A DNA stretch of 64,000 bases from Gramella sp. KN1008 (GCF_004332155.1 NZ_SJDV01000003.1:434001-498000); one strand, 5' to 3'; counted from the first letter of the stretch, positions 27,182-35,891 are shown. Notes: generated by a model not told the origin, from the letters alone. A program made the numbers and translations.

Positions 27182-30100
27182 ATGACTAAGGAATCCCCTA
27201 AGCTCATTTGTGACGCTAACGAGGCGGTGGCACGAGTGGCTCACAAAACCAATGAAGTCTGTGCGATTTATCCCATAACGCCCGCCTCTCCTATGGGAGA
27301 GCATGTGGATATTTTCAGTTCAAAAGGAAAGAAGAACATCTGGAACAATGTTCCGCGAATAGTTGAAATGCAAAGTGAGGGCGGTGCCGCCGGTGCCGTT
27401 CACGGCTCCCTGCAGGCAGGTGCTTTAACAACCACGTTCACGGCTTCGCAGGGTCTCTTACTTATGATACCTAATATGTATAAGATAGCGGGGGAGCTTT
27501 TGCCTACTGTTATCCATGTGGCAGCTCGAACTGTGGCGACACATGCACTATCCATATTTGGAGATCATTCAGATGTAATGGCCGCAAGGCAGACCGGATT
27601 TTCCATGCTATTTGGAGGATCGGTACAGGAAGCAATGGATTTTGCACTAATTTCACAGGTAGCCACCCTTAAAACCAGGGTGCCATTTCTGAACATTTTC
27701 GATGGTTTCAGGACTTCTCATGAAATTTCAAAGATCAATGCTATTCCCGATGAGGTGATAAGCTCAATGATGCCAGAAGAGAAGATCATGGCTCATAAGA
27801 AACGAAGCCTCGATCCCGATAATCCGGTAATTAGAGGTACTTCACAGAACCCGGATGTTTTCTTCCAGGCACGTGAAGCGGCTAATCTTTACTATGATAA
27901 GGTGCCGGCTACCGTTCAGGAGGTAATGGACGAGTTTTATACCCATACCGGCCGTAAGTATAAGCTGTTCGATTATATTGGACATCCGGAAGCGGAAAGA
28001 CTCATTATCATTATGGGATCCGGGGAAGGAGCAGTAAGGGAAACCGTTGATACCCTTTTAAACCAGGATGAAAAGGTTGGGGTGCTGTTAGTTCGTCTTT
28101 TCAGACCATTCTCCATTAAGCATTTTATTGATGAGATCCCCGAAACTGTGAAAAGGATCGCGGTAATGGATCGTACCAAAGAACCCGGAAGCACCGGAGA
28201 GCCTCTTTACCAGGATGTGATCACTGCTTTTAGTGAAAGCGGCAGACCAATGCCACAAATTTTTGGCGGTAGATATGGGCTTTCCTCGAAGGAGTTTAAT
28301 CCGGCCATGGTGAAAGGCATCTATGATGAACTTTTAAAACCATCGCCCAAGAACCACTTTACCATTGGTATTAATGATGATGTAAGCTTTACCAGCCTGC
28401 TATACAATCCGGTGTTCAAGACCAAAAAAGCTACCTTTAACTGTATGTTCTATGGTCTTGGTTCTGACGGGACCGTGGGTGCTAACAAGAATTCAATCAA
28501 GATAATAGGGGAGACCACAGATAATTATGTACAGGGTTACTTTGTTTACGATTCCAAGAAGGCGGGAGCCCAAACAGTTTCCCACTTGCGTTTTGGCCCT
28601 GAACCGATCTATTCGAGTTACCTCATAAATACAGCCGATTTTATCGCCTGTCATCAGTTTAATTTTATTGAGAAATACGATATTCTCAAAAAGATCAAAA
28701 AAGGAGGAACCTTCCTTCTCAATGCGCCTTTCTCCAATGAGGAGATCTGGGAAAATCTTCCTAAGAAAATGCAGGAGGAGATCGTTGAGAATGAGCTTGA
28801 ATTCTATGTTGTAGACGCTACCAAAGTGGCCCATGAGGCGAACCTTGGTAAACGTACCAATACTGTGTTACAAACCTGTTTCTTCGCTATTTCGGGAGTG
28901 CTTCCAAAAGATGAGGCTATCCAGAAGATCAAGGATGCTATCGTGAAATCTTACTCGCATAAGGGTGAGAAGATAGTTAAGATGAACTTTAACGCGGTAG
29001 ACAAATCACTGGAGTATCTTCAGAAAGTTGATTATCCTAAATTGATTACAAGCGAAATAGGGTTAAAACCTATGATGAGTGGTGATACTGATCCATTTGT
29101 GAAAGAAGTACTAGGTAAGATCCTTGCCGGAGACGGTGATGAGCTTCCTGTAAGTGCCTTCCCTGTAGACGGTACGTTCCCAACTGGTACTACACAGTTT
29201 GAAAAACGGGGTATCGCCGATTTTATTCCTGTATGGGAAGGCGAAGACCTGTGTACTCAATGTAATAAATGTGTGGCCATTTGTCCCCATGCAGCGATCA
29301 GAGCCAAGGTAGTTCCCAATGAAGAACTTGCAGACGCTCCTGGTTCGCTTAAAGCGGTTCCTGCGAAAGGAAGGCCTTTTACCAGTACTACCGAATCTTA
29401 TGTCTTACAGGTTTCTCCTGAAGACTGTACCGGATGTGACCTTTGTGTAGCCGTTTGTCCTGCCGAAAGCAAGGAAATAGAGAACTTCAAGGCCATAAAT
29501 ATGAGAAATAAGCTCGATGTGGCCGTGGAAGAAAACCAGAACTGGGACTATTTCACGAAACTGCCATATTATGAGCGTACAGAGCTTCAGATAACCAATG
29601 TAAAAGGTTCTCAGTTCCTCGAGCCGTTATTTGAGTTTTCAGGAGCCTGTTCAGGTTGTGGGGAAACTCCTTATATCAAATTACTTACCCAGCTTTATGG
29701 TGATAGTATCCTTATAGCCAATGCAACGGGTTGTTCTTCGATCTATGGAGGTAACCTTCCTACCACTCCTTATAAGAAAAATGACAGGGGACATGGTCCT
29801 GCCTGGGCAAATTCGCTCTTCGAGGACAATGCTGAATTTGGTTTGGGAATGCGACTCGCTCTTTCCAAAAAGCAGGAGATCGCTGTAGATCTTTTAAAAT
29901 CTCTGGAAGATAAGGTAGGCAAGGAACTGGTTGATGCAATTCTGAATAATCCTGAAGAGAACGAAGTTCAGAAGAAGGAGAAGCATGCAAACATAGCAGA
30001 GCTTAAGCAGATACTTGCTGAAATCGATGATGAGAAAGCCGTAAAACTGAATGAGTTATCTGAATATCTTCGTAAGAAGGCTGTATGGATACTCGGAGGC

Positions 30101-30712
30101 GACGGCTGGGCTTATGATATCGGTTACGGAGGAGTAGACCATGTTCTGGCATCTGGTGAGGATATCAATATCCTGGTAATGGATACAGAAGTGTATTCTA
30201 ATACCGGAGGACAGATGTCTAAAGCCACCCCTCTGGGGGCAAGTGCTAAATTTGCTGTGTCAGGTAAACGAACTTCCAAGAAAAGTCTGGCCCTGCAGGC
30301 AGTTTCATACCAGAATGTGTATGTGGCCCAGGTAGCTATTGGAGCTAAAGATCTGCAAACCCTTAAGGCAATTGAGGAAGCCGCGGCTTATCCCGGACCA
30401 TCGATCATTATCGCTTATTCTCATTGTGGTGAACATGGTTACGATCTTAAGCATGGAGCTACTCAGCAGGAGAAGGCAGTTGAATCTGGATACTGGCCTC
30501 TGTTTAGGTTTGACCCTTTAAAACCAAAAGGCAAGAAGTTTAAACTTGATTCCAAACCTCCACAGATCCCTGTTGAAGAATTCATGTACAATGAGACGCG
30601 CTTTACAAGGGTTGCCAAGGAAAATGCCGAAACCGGAGCAAAGTTGCTGAAACAGGCTCAGGAAGAGATAGAAACCAAATGGGAAAGACTGGAACTGTTC
30701 AGGGATATGTAA
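27182..30712 (+). CDS. nifJ: Pyruvate:ferredoxin (flavodoxin) oxidoreductase, single-chain
   Basis: Homodimeric PFOR of about 1176 residues, converting pyruvate and CoA to acetyl-CoA, CO2 and reduced ferredoxin. The domains run in the standard order: alpha (YPITPASPMGEH near residue 30), gamma, a two-cluster ferredoxin domain (CTQCNKCVAICP and CTGCDLCVAVCP, about 690-770), then the TPP domain with CSGCGETPY, GDGWAYDIGYGG and MDTEVYSNTGGQMSK. The ATG at 27182 is preferred over the GTG one codon earlier. Oxygen sensitivity is typical of the family, unless a C-terminal protective extension exists. It is followed by a strong terminator and shares the operon with the ferredoxin. Confidence 0.95.
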   Translation: MTKESPKLICDANEAVARVAHKTNEVCAIYPITPASPMGEHVDIFSSKGKKNIWNNVPRIVEMQSEGGAAGAVHGSLQAGALTTTFTASQGLLLMIPNMYKIAGELLPTVIHVAARTVATHALSIFGDHSDVMAARQTGFSMLFGGSVQEAMDFALISQVATLKTRVPFLNIFDGFRTSHEISKINAIPDEVISSMMPEEKIMAHKKRSLDPDNPVIRGTSQNPDVFFQAREAANLYYDKVPATVQEVMDEFYTHTGRKYKLFDYIGHPEAERLIIIMGSGEGAVRETVDTLLNQDEKVGVLLVRLFRPFSIKHFIDEIPETVKRIAVMDRTKEPGSTGEPLYQDVITAFSESGRPMPQIFGGRYGLSSKEFNPAMVKGIYDELLKPSPKNHFTIGINDDVSFTSLLYNPVFKTKKATFNCMFYGLGSDGTVGANKNSIKIIGETTDNYVQGYFVYDSKKAGAQTVSHLRFGPEPIYSSYLINTADFIACHQFNFIEKYDILKKIKKGGTFLLNAPFSNEEIWENLPKKMQEEIVENELEFYVVDATKVAHEANLGKRTNTVLQTCFFAISGVLPKDEAIQKIKDAIVKSYSHKGEKIVKMNFNAVDKSLEYLQKVDYPKLITSEIGLKPMMSGDTDPFVKEVLGKILAGDGDELPVSAFPVDGTFPTGTTQFEKRGIADFIPVWEGEDLCTQCNKCVAICPHAAIRAKVVPNEELADAPGSLKAVPAKGRPFTSTTESYVLQVSPEDCTGCDLCVAVCPAESKEIENFKAINMRNKLDVAVEENQNWDYFTKLPYYERTELQITNVKGSQFLEPLFEFSGACSGCGETPYIKLLTQLYGDSILIANATGCSSIYGGNLPTTPYKKNDRGHGPAWANSLFEDNAEFGLGMRLALSKKQEIAVDLLKSLEDKVGKELVDAILNNPEENEVQKKEKHANIAELKQILAEIDDEKAVKLNELSEYLRKKAVWILGGDGWAYDIGYGGVDHVLASGEDINILVMDTEVYSNTGGQMSKATPLGASAKFAVSGKRTSKKSLALQAVSYQNVYVAQVAIGAKDLQTLKAIEEAAAYPGPSIIIAYSHCGEHGYDLKHGATQQEKAVESGYWPLFRFDPLKPKGKKFKLDSKPPQIPVEEFMYNETRFTRVAKENAETGAKLLKQAQEEIETKWERLELFRDM

Positions 30713-30740
30713 ATATCTAATTTATAAATAGTCAAATAAT

Positions 30741-30803
30741 AATACGTTTTTAGTTATGCCAAAACTTTTACCGGGTTAACATAGCTAAAAACGTATTTTT
30801 TTT
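30741..30803 (+). terminator. Rho-independent terminator after nifJ
   Basis: A long inverted repeat pairs AATACGTTTTTAGTTATG (30741-30758) with CATAGCTAAAAACGTATT (30780-30797), with one G-U wobble, and is followed by eight T residues (30796-30803). It closes the ferredoxin-nifJ operon and separates it from the HEPN gene. Confidence 0.88.
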
Positions 30804-30823
30804 AACCTTCTAATTTGAGAATC

Positions 30824-31201
30824 ATGGAAAACAATGTGATCAGGACCCTGGACCAGGCCATTAAAAGGCTGGACGAGGCAAAAGAAGAGCTGCAAAGACC
30901 AGAAGAGGACGTTGTGTCAGTCCTGGTATGCAAAAATGCCCAGTACGCTATAGAGAACTTCCTGAAGGCTTATTTGTTAAAGAATGAAATTGATCCTACA
31001 GAATTTAAAACGGTGGAGGAGCTATATAAGAAATGTGTTTCTATTAACAAAAACTTCGATGCCGTGGATCTTACCGGTTTTAACTGCAAGGCCAGAGATA
31101 TGGATAAAAGCCTTTGTACTGATATTCCAAAAGTTAGTAAATGCTATAAAATGGCAAACGAGCTTAATTCTTTTCTTCGCCGGGAGCAGCTATTCAGTTA
31201 A
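30824..31201 (+). CDS. HEPN-domain protein
   Basis: A small all-helical protein of about 125 residues (ATG at 30824; an in-frame TTG lies three codons upstream). The segment NAQYAIENFLKAYLLKN (about residues 36-52) is characteristic of the HEPN fold of the nucleotidyltransferase-partner type. The RNase motif R-x4-6-H of toxic HEPNs is not seen. No nucleotidyltransferase partner lies next to it, so it is not a standard MNT-HEPN toxin-antitoxin pair. Four cysteines are present in the C-terminal half. Function unknown. Confidence 0.7.
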   Translation: MENNVIRTLDQAIKRLDEAKEELQRPEEDVVSVLVCKNAQYAIENFLKAYLLKNEIDPTEFKTVEELYKKCVSINKNFDAVDLTGFNCKARDMDKSLCTDIPKVSKCYKMANELNSFLRREQLFS

Positions 31202-31235
31202 ACCTTTAGTGTATTTCCAGTATTATTTCCCCTGC

Positions 31236-31262
31236 AAACCTGTTTAGTGATTAAGCAGGTTT
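31236..31262. terminator. Hairpin between convergent HEPN and nadB genes
   Basis: Inverted repeat AAACCTG (31236-31242) / CAGGTTT (31256-31262), followed by a T-rich tract on the plus strand. It is probably a modest terminator for the plus-strand HEPN gene. Confidence 0.5.
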
Positions 31263-31309
31263 TAGGGTTTTTAACCTTTCCCTCATTTAATAGCTCAAAC
31301 ATTTACTGC

Positions 31310-32854
31310 TTAAACCAGTACTTTTAGTTTGGAACCAGTCTTTTTCTCGAATTTCACCGCATGTTCAATAACCAGTGAAGCTGTGACCAAAAGATTACGC
31401 AGCTCATAGTACTTGGGGTTAAAACGATTTTTATCGAAGACAGAGCTAAGTGTAGCCTGGATGATTTCCAGTTCTTTAAGTGCGCTCTCTTTTTCTGATA
31501 CGGGTGAAAGATATACCAGCTGATAGGTCATAAGATCTTTTAGGCGGTTTTTAACCCGTTCAAAGATCAACTTCTGATCATCGCCCAGTTTTTTAGGACT
31601 GCTTTCTATGGAGATTGCTACAGGTGGCGCCTGGATGCTGTCTATCTGGTCTACAAGAAAATTAGCCGCCTGGTGAGAATAAACCAGTGCTTCTAAAAGG
31701 GAATTAGAGGCTAGCCGGTTAGAACCATGAAGACCTGTGCAACTGCATTCTCCGGAAGCAAACAGATTCTTTACTGATGTCTGGCCGTGCCTGTCTACCT
31801 TTATGCCTCCACACTGGTAATGGGCTGCAGGGATTACTGGGATAAGGTCTGTCTTTACACATATTCCTTTTTTTCTGCAATACCCCACAATAGTAGGAAA
31901 ATGCGCGGAGAACTTCTCCTGATCCAAATGACGGCAATCCAGAAATACACATTCGTCTCCGGAGGCTGATAATTCCTTGAGGATAGCTGCCGAGATTATA
32001 TCCCGGGTAGCAAGTTCTCCCCGCTGATCGTGGTCTAATAAGAATCTCTTTCCCTTCTTATTCACCACATACGCACCATAACCTCTTACAGCCTCTGAAA
32101 TTAGAAAAAGTGCTTCAGGATTCTTTTCGTAAAGGGCCGTGGGGTGAAACTGAATAAAGTTCATATCGGCGATCTCAGCTCCGGCATTAAATGCCATAGC
32201 AATTCCATCAGCTGTTGCTACAGGAGGATTGGTAGTGTTACCAAACAGCATTCCGCTGCCTCCGGTGGCCAGAAGGGTGGCCTTGCTCCTTATCTCACTA
32301 AGCGCATTCTTTTTTAGATCCAGTGCTCTTATTCCCATACAAGTGGGGGTAGATTTACGGGGCTTCCTGAGCAGATCGGTCACAAAATAATGCGAAAAAA
32401 GACGGATGTTGGGGTAGGAGGCAATTTTTGCCAGTAGTTTTGTCTGGATTTCCCGTCCGGTGAAATCCTGTTTATGCAATATGCGGTTAAAAGAGTGGCC
32501 ACCTTCCAGTACCAGATCAAATTCACCATTAGCTGCCTGGTCAAAGTCGCTTCCCCACTGAAGGAGTTCCGCAAGACGATCTGGCGCCTGTTCCACGACC
32601 ATTTTTACTGTATCCGGATCATTATAACCTTTCCCGGCTCTTATAGTATCCTCAAAATGGGAACTGAAACTATCCTGTTTCTTGTCAAGAACTACCGCGA
32701 TGCCTCCCTGTGCTTTCTGTGTGTTGCCAGAATCTGATCTTTCTTTGGAAAAAACCGAAATCTCAAGATCTGGTCTTAATTCTGCCATTTTTATGGCAAA
32801 TGAAAGGCCTGCTATACCAGAGCCTACAATGGCTATATCAGTTTGAAATAACAT
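31310..32854 (-). CDS. nadB: L-aspartate oxidase
   Basis: FAD enzyme that oxidises L-aspartate to iminoaspartate, the first step of de novo NAD synthesis. About 514 residues. The dinucleotide motif IVGSGIAGLSFAIKMA is at the N-terminus; ATGGSGMLFGNTTNPPVATADG, the succinate dehydrogenase-like HYQCGGIKVD and the C-terminal ASGECSCTGLHGSNRLASNSLLEA follow. I use the ATG at 32854, one base after the nadA stop; the frame extends to a TTG overlapping nadA. Co-transcribed with nadA from the promoter at 33862-33905. Confidence 0.93.
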   Translation of the reverse strand: MLFQTDIAIVGSGIAGLSFAIKMAELRPDLEISVFSKERSDSGNTQKAQGGIAVVLDKKQDSFSSHFEDTIRAGKGYNDPDTVKMVVEQAPDRLAELLQWGSDFDQAANGEFDLVLEGGHSFNRILHKQDFTGREIQTKLLAKIASYPNIRLFSHYFVTDLLRKPRKSTPTCMGIRALDLKKNALSEIRSKATLLATGGSGMLFGNTTNPPVATADGIAMAFNAGAEIADMNFIQFHPTALYEKNPEALFLISEAVRGYGAYVVNKKGKRFLLDHDQRGELATRDIISAAILKELSASGDECVFLDCRHLDQEKFSAHFPTIVGYCRKKGICVKTDLIPVIPAAHYQCGGIKVDRHGQTSVKNLFASGECSCTGLHGSNRLASNSLLEALVYSHQAANFLVDQIDSIQAPPVAISIESSPKKLGDDQKLIFERVKNRLKDLMTYQLVYLSPVSEKESALKELEIIQATLSSVFDKNRFNPKYYELRNLLVTASLVIEHAVKFEKKTGSKLKVLV

Positions 32855-32855
32855 A

Positions 32856-33806
32856 TCACTTAGATAATTCAAGCATTCGTTTAATTGGAAGGGCTGCTTT
32901 TTCTATGATTTCCATTTCCAATTCAACCTCCGGGGTTTCGTTTTTAAGGCAATTATAAAGTTTCTCCAGGGTGTTCATCTTCATATAAGCGCACTCACTG
33001 CAGGCACAGCTGTTATTTTCCTTTGCCGGAGCGGGAATTATTGTTTTATCAGGGAAATGTTTTTGCATATCGTAGAGTATCCCGGCTTCGGTTGCCACTA
33101 TAAAGGTGTTCCAGTCAGTTTCGGCAATATGATTTATCAAACCCGATGTGGAACCCACATAAGAAGCGGCTCTAAGAATGTGACTTTCAGACTCGGGGTG
33201 TGCGATGATCCTTGCAGATGGATACTCTTTATGAAGATTTAATAACTTGTCTATGGAAAAAGCTTCATGAACCATACAGGAACCATCCCACAGTAACATT
33301 TCCCTGCCGGTTTTTTTTATGAGATAATCTCCAAGGTTCTTGTCTGGGGCAAAAATTATTTTCTTATCCCTTGGAATGGAATGAATGATTCTTTCAGCAT
33401 TTGAGGAAGTACAAACAAGATCACTCATGGTCTTGATCTCTGCCGAACAATTGATATATGTAACAACTACATGATCCGGGTGCTGATCAATGAATCTTTT
33501 AAATCTCTTTGGTTCGCAACCGTCTGCCAGAGAACAACCGGCCTGGGGATCGGGAAGCAGTACTTTCTTTTTAGGATTTATGATCTTGGCCGTTTCAGCC
33601 ATAAAATGAACTCCTGCGAATACGATCATTCCGGCATCGGTTCCAGCGGCTTTTTTTGCCAGTTCCAGACTGTCTCCAATAAAATCGGCTACCTGTTTAA
33701 TCGCGGGTTCCTGGTAATAATGGGCCAGGATAACCGCATTCTTTTCTTTTTTCAGCAAACTTACCTCTTCCTGTAATTCACGAACTTCGGACGGGAATAC
33801 TTTCAT
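32856..33806 (-). CDS. nadA: Quinolinate synthase A
   Basis: Condenses iminoaspartate with dihydroxyacetone phosphate to quinolinate using an oxygen-labile [4Fe-4S] cluster. 316 residues. The three cluster cysteines are expected in YINCSAEIK, WDGSCMVHEAF and the C-terminal CACSECAYM, all present. LAHYYQ near the N-terminus and GVHFMAETAKI are also family-conserved. Its oxygen sensitivity fits the FNR-like palindrome upstream, shared with the kor and ferredoxin-nifJ promoters. Confidence 0.95.
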   Translation of the reverse strand: MKVFPSEVRELQEEVSLLKKEKNAVILAHYYQEPAIKQVADFIGDSLELAKKAAGTDAGMIVFAGVHFMAETAKIINPKKKVLLPDPQAGCSLADGCEPKRFKRFIDQHPDHVVVTYINCSAEIKTMSDLVCTSSNAERIIHSIPRDKKIIFAPDKNLGDYLIKKTGREMLLWDGSCMVHEAFSIDKLLNLHKEYPSARIIAHPESESHILRAASYVGSTSGLINHIAETDWNTFIVATEAGILYDMQKHFPDKTIIPAPAKENNSCACSECAYMKMNTLEKLYNCLKNETPEVELEMEIIEKAALPIKRMLELSK

Positions 33807-33861
33807 TTATGGCAATTCTTTATCGGAGGCTCTTTTTTAAGCCTTTCCATTCGTCGGGCTA

Positions 33862-33905
33862 CAAAATTACAGGCTGGTCTTTGCTTATTTTATGACGAAT
33901 GTCAT
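33862..33905 (-). promoter_or_regulatory. nadAB promoter with CRP/FNR-like palindrome
   Basis: The perfect palindrome ATGAC-GAAT-GTCAT lies at 33892-33905. A minus-strand -7 box TAATTTTG lies at 33862-33869, 33 bp away centre to centre. This is the same motif and spacing as at korA and the ferredoxin gene. Confidence 0.62.
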
Positions 33906-33956
33906 TTTTTGAAGAGAAACGTAGTCTTAATGGTTCACTAAAATTAACAAAGAAAG

Positions 33957-34667
33957 CTATTGCCTTTTGGATTCAAATATGCCTTCCTTTTCAAGTATGA
34001 AATCTGCCGCCAGCCGCGCATGCAGCTGAGTAGTGGCTATAAGGGGAAGTTTGGTCTCTTCCTTATCCAGTAGCATAGGAAGCTCTGTACAGCCCAGGAC
34101 AACCCCCTGGGCTCCTTTTTGGTGGAAAAGGTCTGTCTGTTCCAAATAGAATTTCCGGGCCTCTTCAGTGAACTTACCCTGAGTGAGTTCCTTGGAAACA
34201 AAATGGTGTGATCTTAGGATATCATTTGCCGAGGGCAGCATCGTTTCAATTCCGAAGTTGTCCTGGAGATAATCGGGGATGAACTTTCCGGTTACAGTGG
34301 GTTTATTACCAAGTAAACCTAACCTGGTAATTCCAAGTCTTTTGGCTTCTCTTCCTATGGCTTCACCTATATGGAGAACCGGAATTTTCAGTCTGGGCTG
34401 GATATACTTGTAGGTCATGTGGGGAGTGTTAGCGCAAATCAGGATAGCATCGGCCCCCGCCTGCTGAAGCTTTTCAGATACTTCCAGATATTTAGAGTTG
34501 ATCTTTTCATGATCCTGTTCCCGCATCAGTTCAATGTTAAGGCTATACAGAATTAGTTCAGGATTGGCCTGGGAGCCTATTTTTTCAGTTACTAATTCAT
34601 TGATCAATCGGTAATATACGATAGTGGAATGCCAGGAAGTACCACCTATAAGACCCAGGGTTTTCAT
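33957..34667 (-). CDS. Aspartate/glutamate racemase-family protein with an altered first catalytic site
   Basis: A 236-residue protein of the Asp/Glu racemase fold (LGLIGGTSWHST at the N-terminus, LGCTELPML near residue 191). These enzymes use two facing cysteines, or Thr plus Cys. The C-terminal Cys193 is present, but the first site, normally (C/T)NTxH, reads ANTPH (Ala79-Asn80-Thr81-Pro82-His83), with a cysteine one residue earlier (Cys78). It may be a racemase with a shifted thiol, an L-specific variant, or a related lyase or hydrolase. It has its own promoter with a GTAAC-N4-GTTAC palindrome and sits between nadA and the rhodanese group. Confidence 0.75.
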   Translation of the reverse strand: MKTLGLIGGTSWHSTIVYYRLINELVTEKIGSQANPELILYSLNIELMREQDHEKINSKYLEVSEKLQQAGADAILICANTPHMTYKYIQPRLKIPVLHIGEAIGREAKRLGITRLGLLGNKPTVTGKFIPDYLQDNFGIETMLPSANDILRSHHFVSKELTQGKFTEEARKFYLEQTDLFHQKGAQGVVLGCTELPMLLDKEETKLPLIATTQLHARLAADFILEKEGIFESKRQ

Positions 34668-34694
34668 GAGAATAAGATTTAAGTTTTACCTAAT

Positions 34695-34738
34695 TAAATT
34701 TAATTCTTAAATCACGATCTGGCTGTAACAAATGTTAC
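34695..34738 (-). promoter_or_regulatory. Promoter of the racemase-like gene with a second-type palindrome
   Basis: The perfect palindrome GTAAC-AAAT-GTTAC lies at 34725-34738. A minus-strand box TAAATTTA lies at 34695-34702, 33 bp centre to centre. The half-sites differ from the ATGAY type but the architecture is the same. Confidence 0.58.
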
Positions 34739-34769
34739 CTCTAATAATCCTGGTTTACAAAGATTTCTT

Positions 34770-34988
34770 TTATTCTTCTTTTTCCTTTACCGGAAGCTCA
34801 CAACTACCATTATAACAGGTTCCTCCGGCGCATCCAAAACCAAAAAGTCCCATAGAAGAGAGGTATATCCCCAGTAATATTCCTATCCACTGGCCATAAC
34901 TGGCTGCCTGAATGATCATCAGGATTCCGATCAGCATATAAAATACCCGCCAGAAGTTCCAGCCTTTAAGTATTCTTTCTTTGATCAT
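34770..34988 (-). CDS. Small membrane protein with a cysteine-rich tail
   Basis: 72 residues with two hydrophobic helices (about 13-30 and 35-50), then GFGCAGGTCYNGSC, which places three cysteines within twelve residues, and a charged tail. It overlaps the upstream rhodanese gene by 4 bp, so the two are coupled. Small two-helix proteins of this sort often accompany rhodaneses (YgaP-like arrangement). The cysteines suggest sulfur relay or metal binding at the membrane; that is inference. Confidence 0.7.
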   Translation of the reverse strand: MIKERILKGWNFWRVFYMLIGILMIIQAASYGQWIGILLGIYLSSMGLFGFGCAGGTCYNGSCELPVKEKEE

Positions 34989-35302
34989 GATATCTTTTTA
35001 TACAGACCTCTCCAGGATCCTCCATTATGAACATTAGTATACCCCTGGTCCTTAAAGATCCTTCTAGCAGTGCCACTTCTCATACCAGACGCACAGCAGG
35101 TAATAATAGGCTGGTCCTTTTTTTTGAATTTACCCAAGTTATTGGGCAGGCTGTTTAAGGGGATATTTCTGGAACCCTTAATATGGCCCATAGCATATTC
35201 ATTTTTGGTGCGTACATCCACAATTATTCCATTGTTTTCAAGTAATTCTCTATAATTTACTCTAGGTGCGGTACCAAAGAGCTTTTTTAGCATATCTAGC
35301 AT
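34985..35302 (-). CDS. Rhodanese-like sulfurtransferase (105 aa)
   Basis: A single rhodanese domain. The active-site loop is CCASGMRSG, with the second cysteine expected to carry the persulfide. The upstream VDVRTKNEYAMGHIKGSRNIPL is the family's CH2A-like motif. No signal peptide, so cytoplasmic. Its active loop is identical over CCASGMRS to the neighbouring rhodanese, indicating a tandem duplication. It lies 3 bp after that gene and overlaps the small membrane protein gene. Confidence 0.88.
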   Translation of the reverse strand: MLDMLKKLFGTAPRVNYRELLENNGIIVDVRTKNEYAMGHIKGSRNIPLNSLPNNLGKFKKKDQPIITCCASGMRSGTARRIFKDQGYTNVHNGGSWRGLYKKIS

Positions 35303-35305
35303 TTT

Positions 35306-35584
35306 CTAATTAAATTTTATGTAATTAATTTCCAGCCATGAGCCGGCATTCACACAGTCAATTTTTTGGGATTTAAGAAAGCCTTCTACCTGCTTACTTC
35401 TCATACCAGATGCACAGCATAGTATTAGAGGAGAGGGTAATTGTTTGAGTTCGTCCATGCGGCTAGTGATCTCGGTGAGCGGAATATTCTTTGAGCCTTC
35501 CACATGACCAGCACTAAACTCCATAGGTGTCCTCACATCTATGATGCTTCCTTTGTTTTCTTTTATCAGTTTCTCAATCTTCAT
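35306..35584 (-). CDS. Rhodanese-like sulfurtransferase (92 aa)
   Basis: A single rhodanese domain, slightly shorter than its tandem paralogue. The conserved parts are IDVRTPMEFSAGHVEGSKNIPL and the loop CCASGMRSK. First gene of a three-gene operon (rhodanese, rhodanese, small cysteine-rich membrane protein), expressed from a promoter with a GTTAC-N4-GTTAC element. It probably handles persulfide sulfur in the cytosol. Confidence 0.88.
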   Translation of the reverse strand: MKIEKLIKENKGSIIDVRTPMEFSAGHVEGSKNIPLTEITSRMDELKQLPSPLILCCASGMRSKQVEGFLKSQKIDCVNAGSWLEINYIKFN

Positions 35585-35609
35585 ATTCTTTAATTTCCTA
35601 AAGTCATAG

Positions 35610-35653
35610 CAAAAATATTCTCCTAAAATATCATGTACAGTTACTTCTGTTAC
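35610..35653 (-). promoter_or_regulatory. Rhodanese-operon promoter with a second-type palindrome
   Basis: GTTAC-TTCT-GTTAC at 35640-35653 is an imperfect copy of the GTAAC-N4-GTTAC palindrome. The minus-strand -7 box TATTTTTG at 35610-35617 is 33 bp away centre to centre. The ATG of the first rhodanese lies 26 bp beyond the box. Confidence 0.58.
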
Positions 35654-35687
35654 ATAGCCTCTTTCCAGTTAGGGAAAAGCCATCATT

Positions 35688-35876
35688 TTATTCATTTTTT
35701 ATTCCGAATTTTTTCAGGATATCTTCCATTAGACACCATTTTGTTAGGGAAGACTGTAGCAAGTTGGCCCCCACAAAGGCTGTGAACCAAAGCCAATTAA
35801 TATTCACATAAATTGCAAGGATGAGACTTATTAAAATAAAGGTCCCTGCTACTCCGCGTACTATTCTATTTCTCAT
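35688..35876 (-). CDS. DUF2892/YgaP-transmembrane-like small membrane protein
   Basis: 62 residues with two hydrophobic segments. The C-terminal part FVGANLLQSSLTKWCLMEDILKKFGI closely follows the DUF2892 pattern (GxNLLQS-x-(F/L)T-x-WC...LxKxG), which in YgaP is fused to a rhodanese. Here it is a separate gene between the RND operon and the rhodanese genes. Probably the last gene of the tolC-hlyD-RND transcript (15 bp after the 100-residue gene). Confidence 0.8.
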   Translation of the reverse strand: MRNRIVRGVAGTFILISLILAIYVNINWLWFTAFVGANLLQSSLTKWCLMEDILKKFGIKNE

Positions 35877-35891
35877 TTTTTTATTTTTTAA

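Noticed and set aside
30824..31201. HEPN protein considered as half of a toxin-antitoxin pair
   Set aside because: No R-x4-6-H motif and no adjacent nucleotidyltransferase; the upstream gene is nifJ with a strong terminator, the downstream gene is convergent nadB.
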